In this document: positions 6,183-6,508 of the stretch, one piece after another | How the letters are laid out: each line of letters begins with the position of its first letter | How positions within the stretch are numbered: the first letter of the stretch is position 1 | DNA from: DASYSA01 sp036003885 | GTDB taxonomy: Bacteria; Acidobacteriota; Blastocatellia; UBA7656 | Assembly: GCA_036003885.1 (NCBI GenBank) | Contig: DASYSA010000535.1 | Coordinates: forward strand, 1-6,508 | Direction: 5' to 3' | Length of the DNA: 6,508 bases | Notes under the pieces: model-generated | Told to the model about the DNA's origin: nothing | The model's database searches: none | Seen by the model: the letters and a program-made list of their open reading frames with translations, nothing else | Made by a program: the position numbers and the translations under genes

Positions 6183-6210
6183 TTAATAATGATGCGCGGC
6201 GCCGCATGAA
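6183..6210 (-). promoter_or_regulatory. candidate promoter with GC palindrome upstream of the DHFR-like gene
   Basis: Read on the minus strand, TTCATG (6210-6205) and TATTAA (6188-6183) are separated by 16 bp and sit about 33 nt ahead of the chosen ATG at 6150, a suitable promoter position. The -35 match is weak (three of six) and the -10 is moderate (four of six). The spacer contains a perfect 10-bp palindrome GCGGCGCCGC (6196-6205) flanked by ATG and CAT, so a symmetric DNA-binding regulator could sit between the two boxes. This is a pattern reading only. Confidence 0.3.
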
Positions 6211-6396
6211 TTGCTTGAGCCGCCGATCCCTTCCGCATGATTCAACAAATCAGTGTGTGACACAAGAACACATCAGATTCCTCGCAGGCTTGAAATAGAG
6301 GAATGACCTCCAACCAGCCCAGCCCGCCTGAACAGGGTCAACTCGTTAACGCTCAACATATTTTCGAAAATGTCCCCTAGTGCACAGAACTTTACC
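6211..6396. other. gene-poor stretch with no recognised gene
   Basis: Together with the adjacent promoter region this makes about 250 bp without a gene I can support. A minus-strand frame starting with GTG at 6455 and ending at 6273 covers much of it. Its product (60 residues, Leu/Phe-rich) resembles nothing I know, has no visible Shine-Dalgarno sequence and overlaps a competing frame. The only structured element noticed is an A/T-rich palindrome at 6360-6371. Confidence 0.4.
6360..6371. promoter_or_regulatory. perfect 12-bp palindrome ATTTTCGAAAAT
   Basis: ATTTTCGAAAAT reads identically on both strands. It lies in the gene-poor stretch right of the DHFR-like gene, about 210 bp upstream of that gene's start and just after the end of the partial frame at 6397. 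It could be an operator half of a larger site, part of a degraded mobile-element end (the minus strand reads GGGGACATTTTCG here), or chance in an A/T-rich patch. Confidence 0.2.
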
Positions 6397-6507
6397 TCAA
6401 GCAGGCGTAGCATCCGGAATGTAAACGGAGTCGTGATCAGCCTCAGCCAGCTCACAATGCTGACTGCAGGCGAGCAAGCAGGTCTTTCCCTGGTCGATGG
6501 GGCCCGC
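6397..6507 (-). CDS. possible 3' end of an unidentified gene cut by the window edge
   Basis: A minus-strand frame enters from the right edge and runs 36 codons to a TGA at 6399-6397. Its residues are protein-like (IDQGKTCLLACSQHCELAEA, then DSVYIPDATPA) with three cysteines and a mixed, non-repetitive composition. A second minus-strand frame through the same bases is also open (GTG at 6455), so the choice is uncertain. I do not recognise either product. If real, this would be the tail of a gene upstream of and co-directional with the DHFR-like gene, separated from it by nearly 250 bp. Confidence 0.2.
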   Translation of the reverse strand, partial: AGPIDQGKTCLLACSQHCELAEADHDSVYIPDATPA

Positions 6508-6508
6508 C

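Overview
The window looks like a piece of chromosome from a GC-moderate (roughly 55-58% by eye) Gram-negative soil-type bacterium. A large WD40-bearing STAND ATPase, a DUF899-type thioredoxin-like remnant and a small dihydrofolate-reductase-family gene together would suit Acidobacteriota or a similar lineage. That assignment is inference from gene content only, and no rRNA or other marker gene is present.

Layout. From the left edge, two small plus-strand genes (90-332 and 378-650) form a tight pair, each with a good Shine-Dalgarno sequence; neither is recognised. They converge on a minus-strand block. Reading that block in its own direction (right to left), a partial and unidentified reading frame enters at the right edge (6507-6397). 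After a gene-poor stretch comes a stand-alone RibD C-terminal/dihydrofolate-reductase-like gene (6150-5626). A 108-bp gap then leads to the dominant feature, a 1429-codon gene (5517-1228). It encodes a DUF4062 (TEP1/NPHP3/NWD1-type) N-terminal domain, a NACHT-like STAND ATPase core, a winged-helix/helical arm and fourteen WD40 repeats. Directly after its stop codon lies a fragment of a DUF899 gene (1227-967) that has lost both ends, followed by a small heptad-repeat coiled-coil ORF (955-695).

How the parts may work together. The STAND protein has the organisation of an NLR-like sensor: a putative effector or signalling domain at the N terminus, a nucleotide switch in the middle, and a double seven-bladed propeller as the likely ligand or partner sensor. 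Bacterial NACHT proteins are known to act in antiphage defence, so this is the best candidate for an exciting system here. It appears as a single large gene with no obvious toxin or nuclease partner in the window. The co-directional DHFR-like gene on one side and the truncated DUF899 gene on the other suggest that the STAND gene was inserted into an older pair of housekeeping or stress genes, breaking the DUF899 gene. The small plus-strand pair and the coiled-coil ORF could be accessory to the STAND gene or unrelated neighbours; the sequence alone does not decide this. No tRNA, rRNA, CRISPR array, complete insertion sequence or convincing intrinsic terminator was seen.
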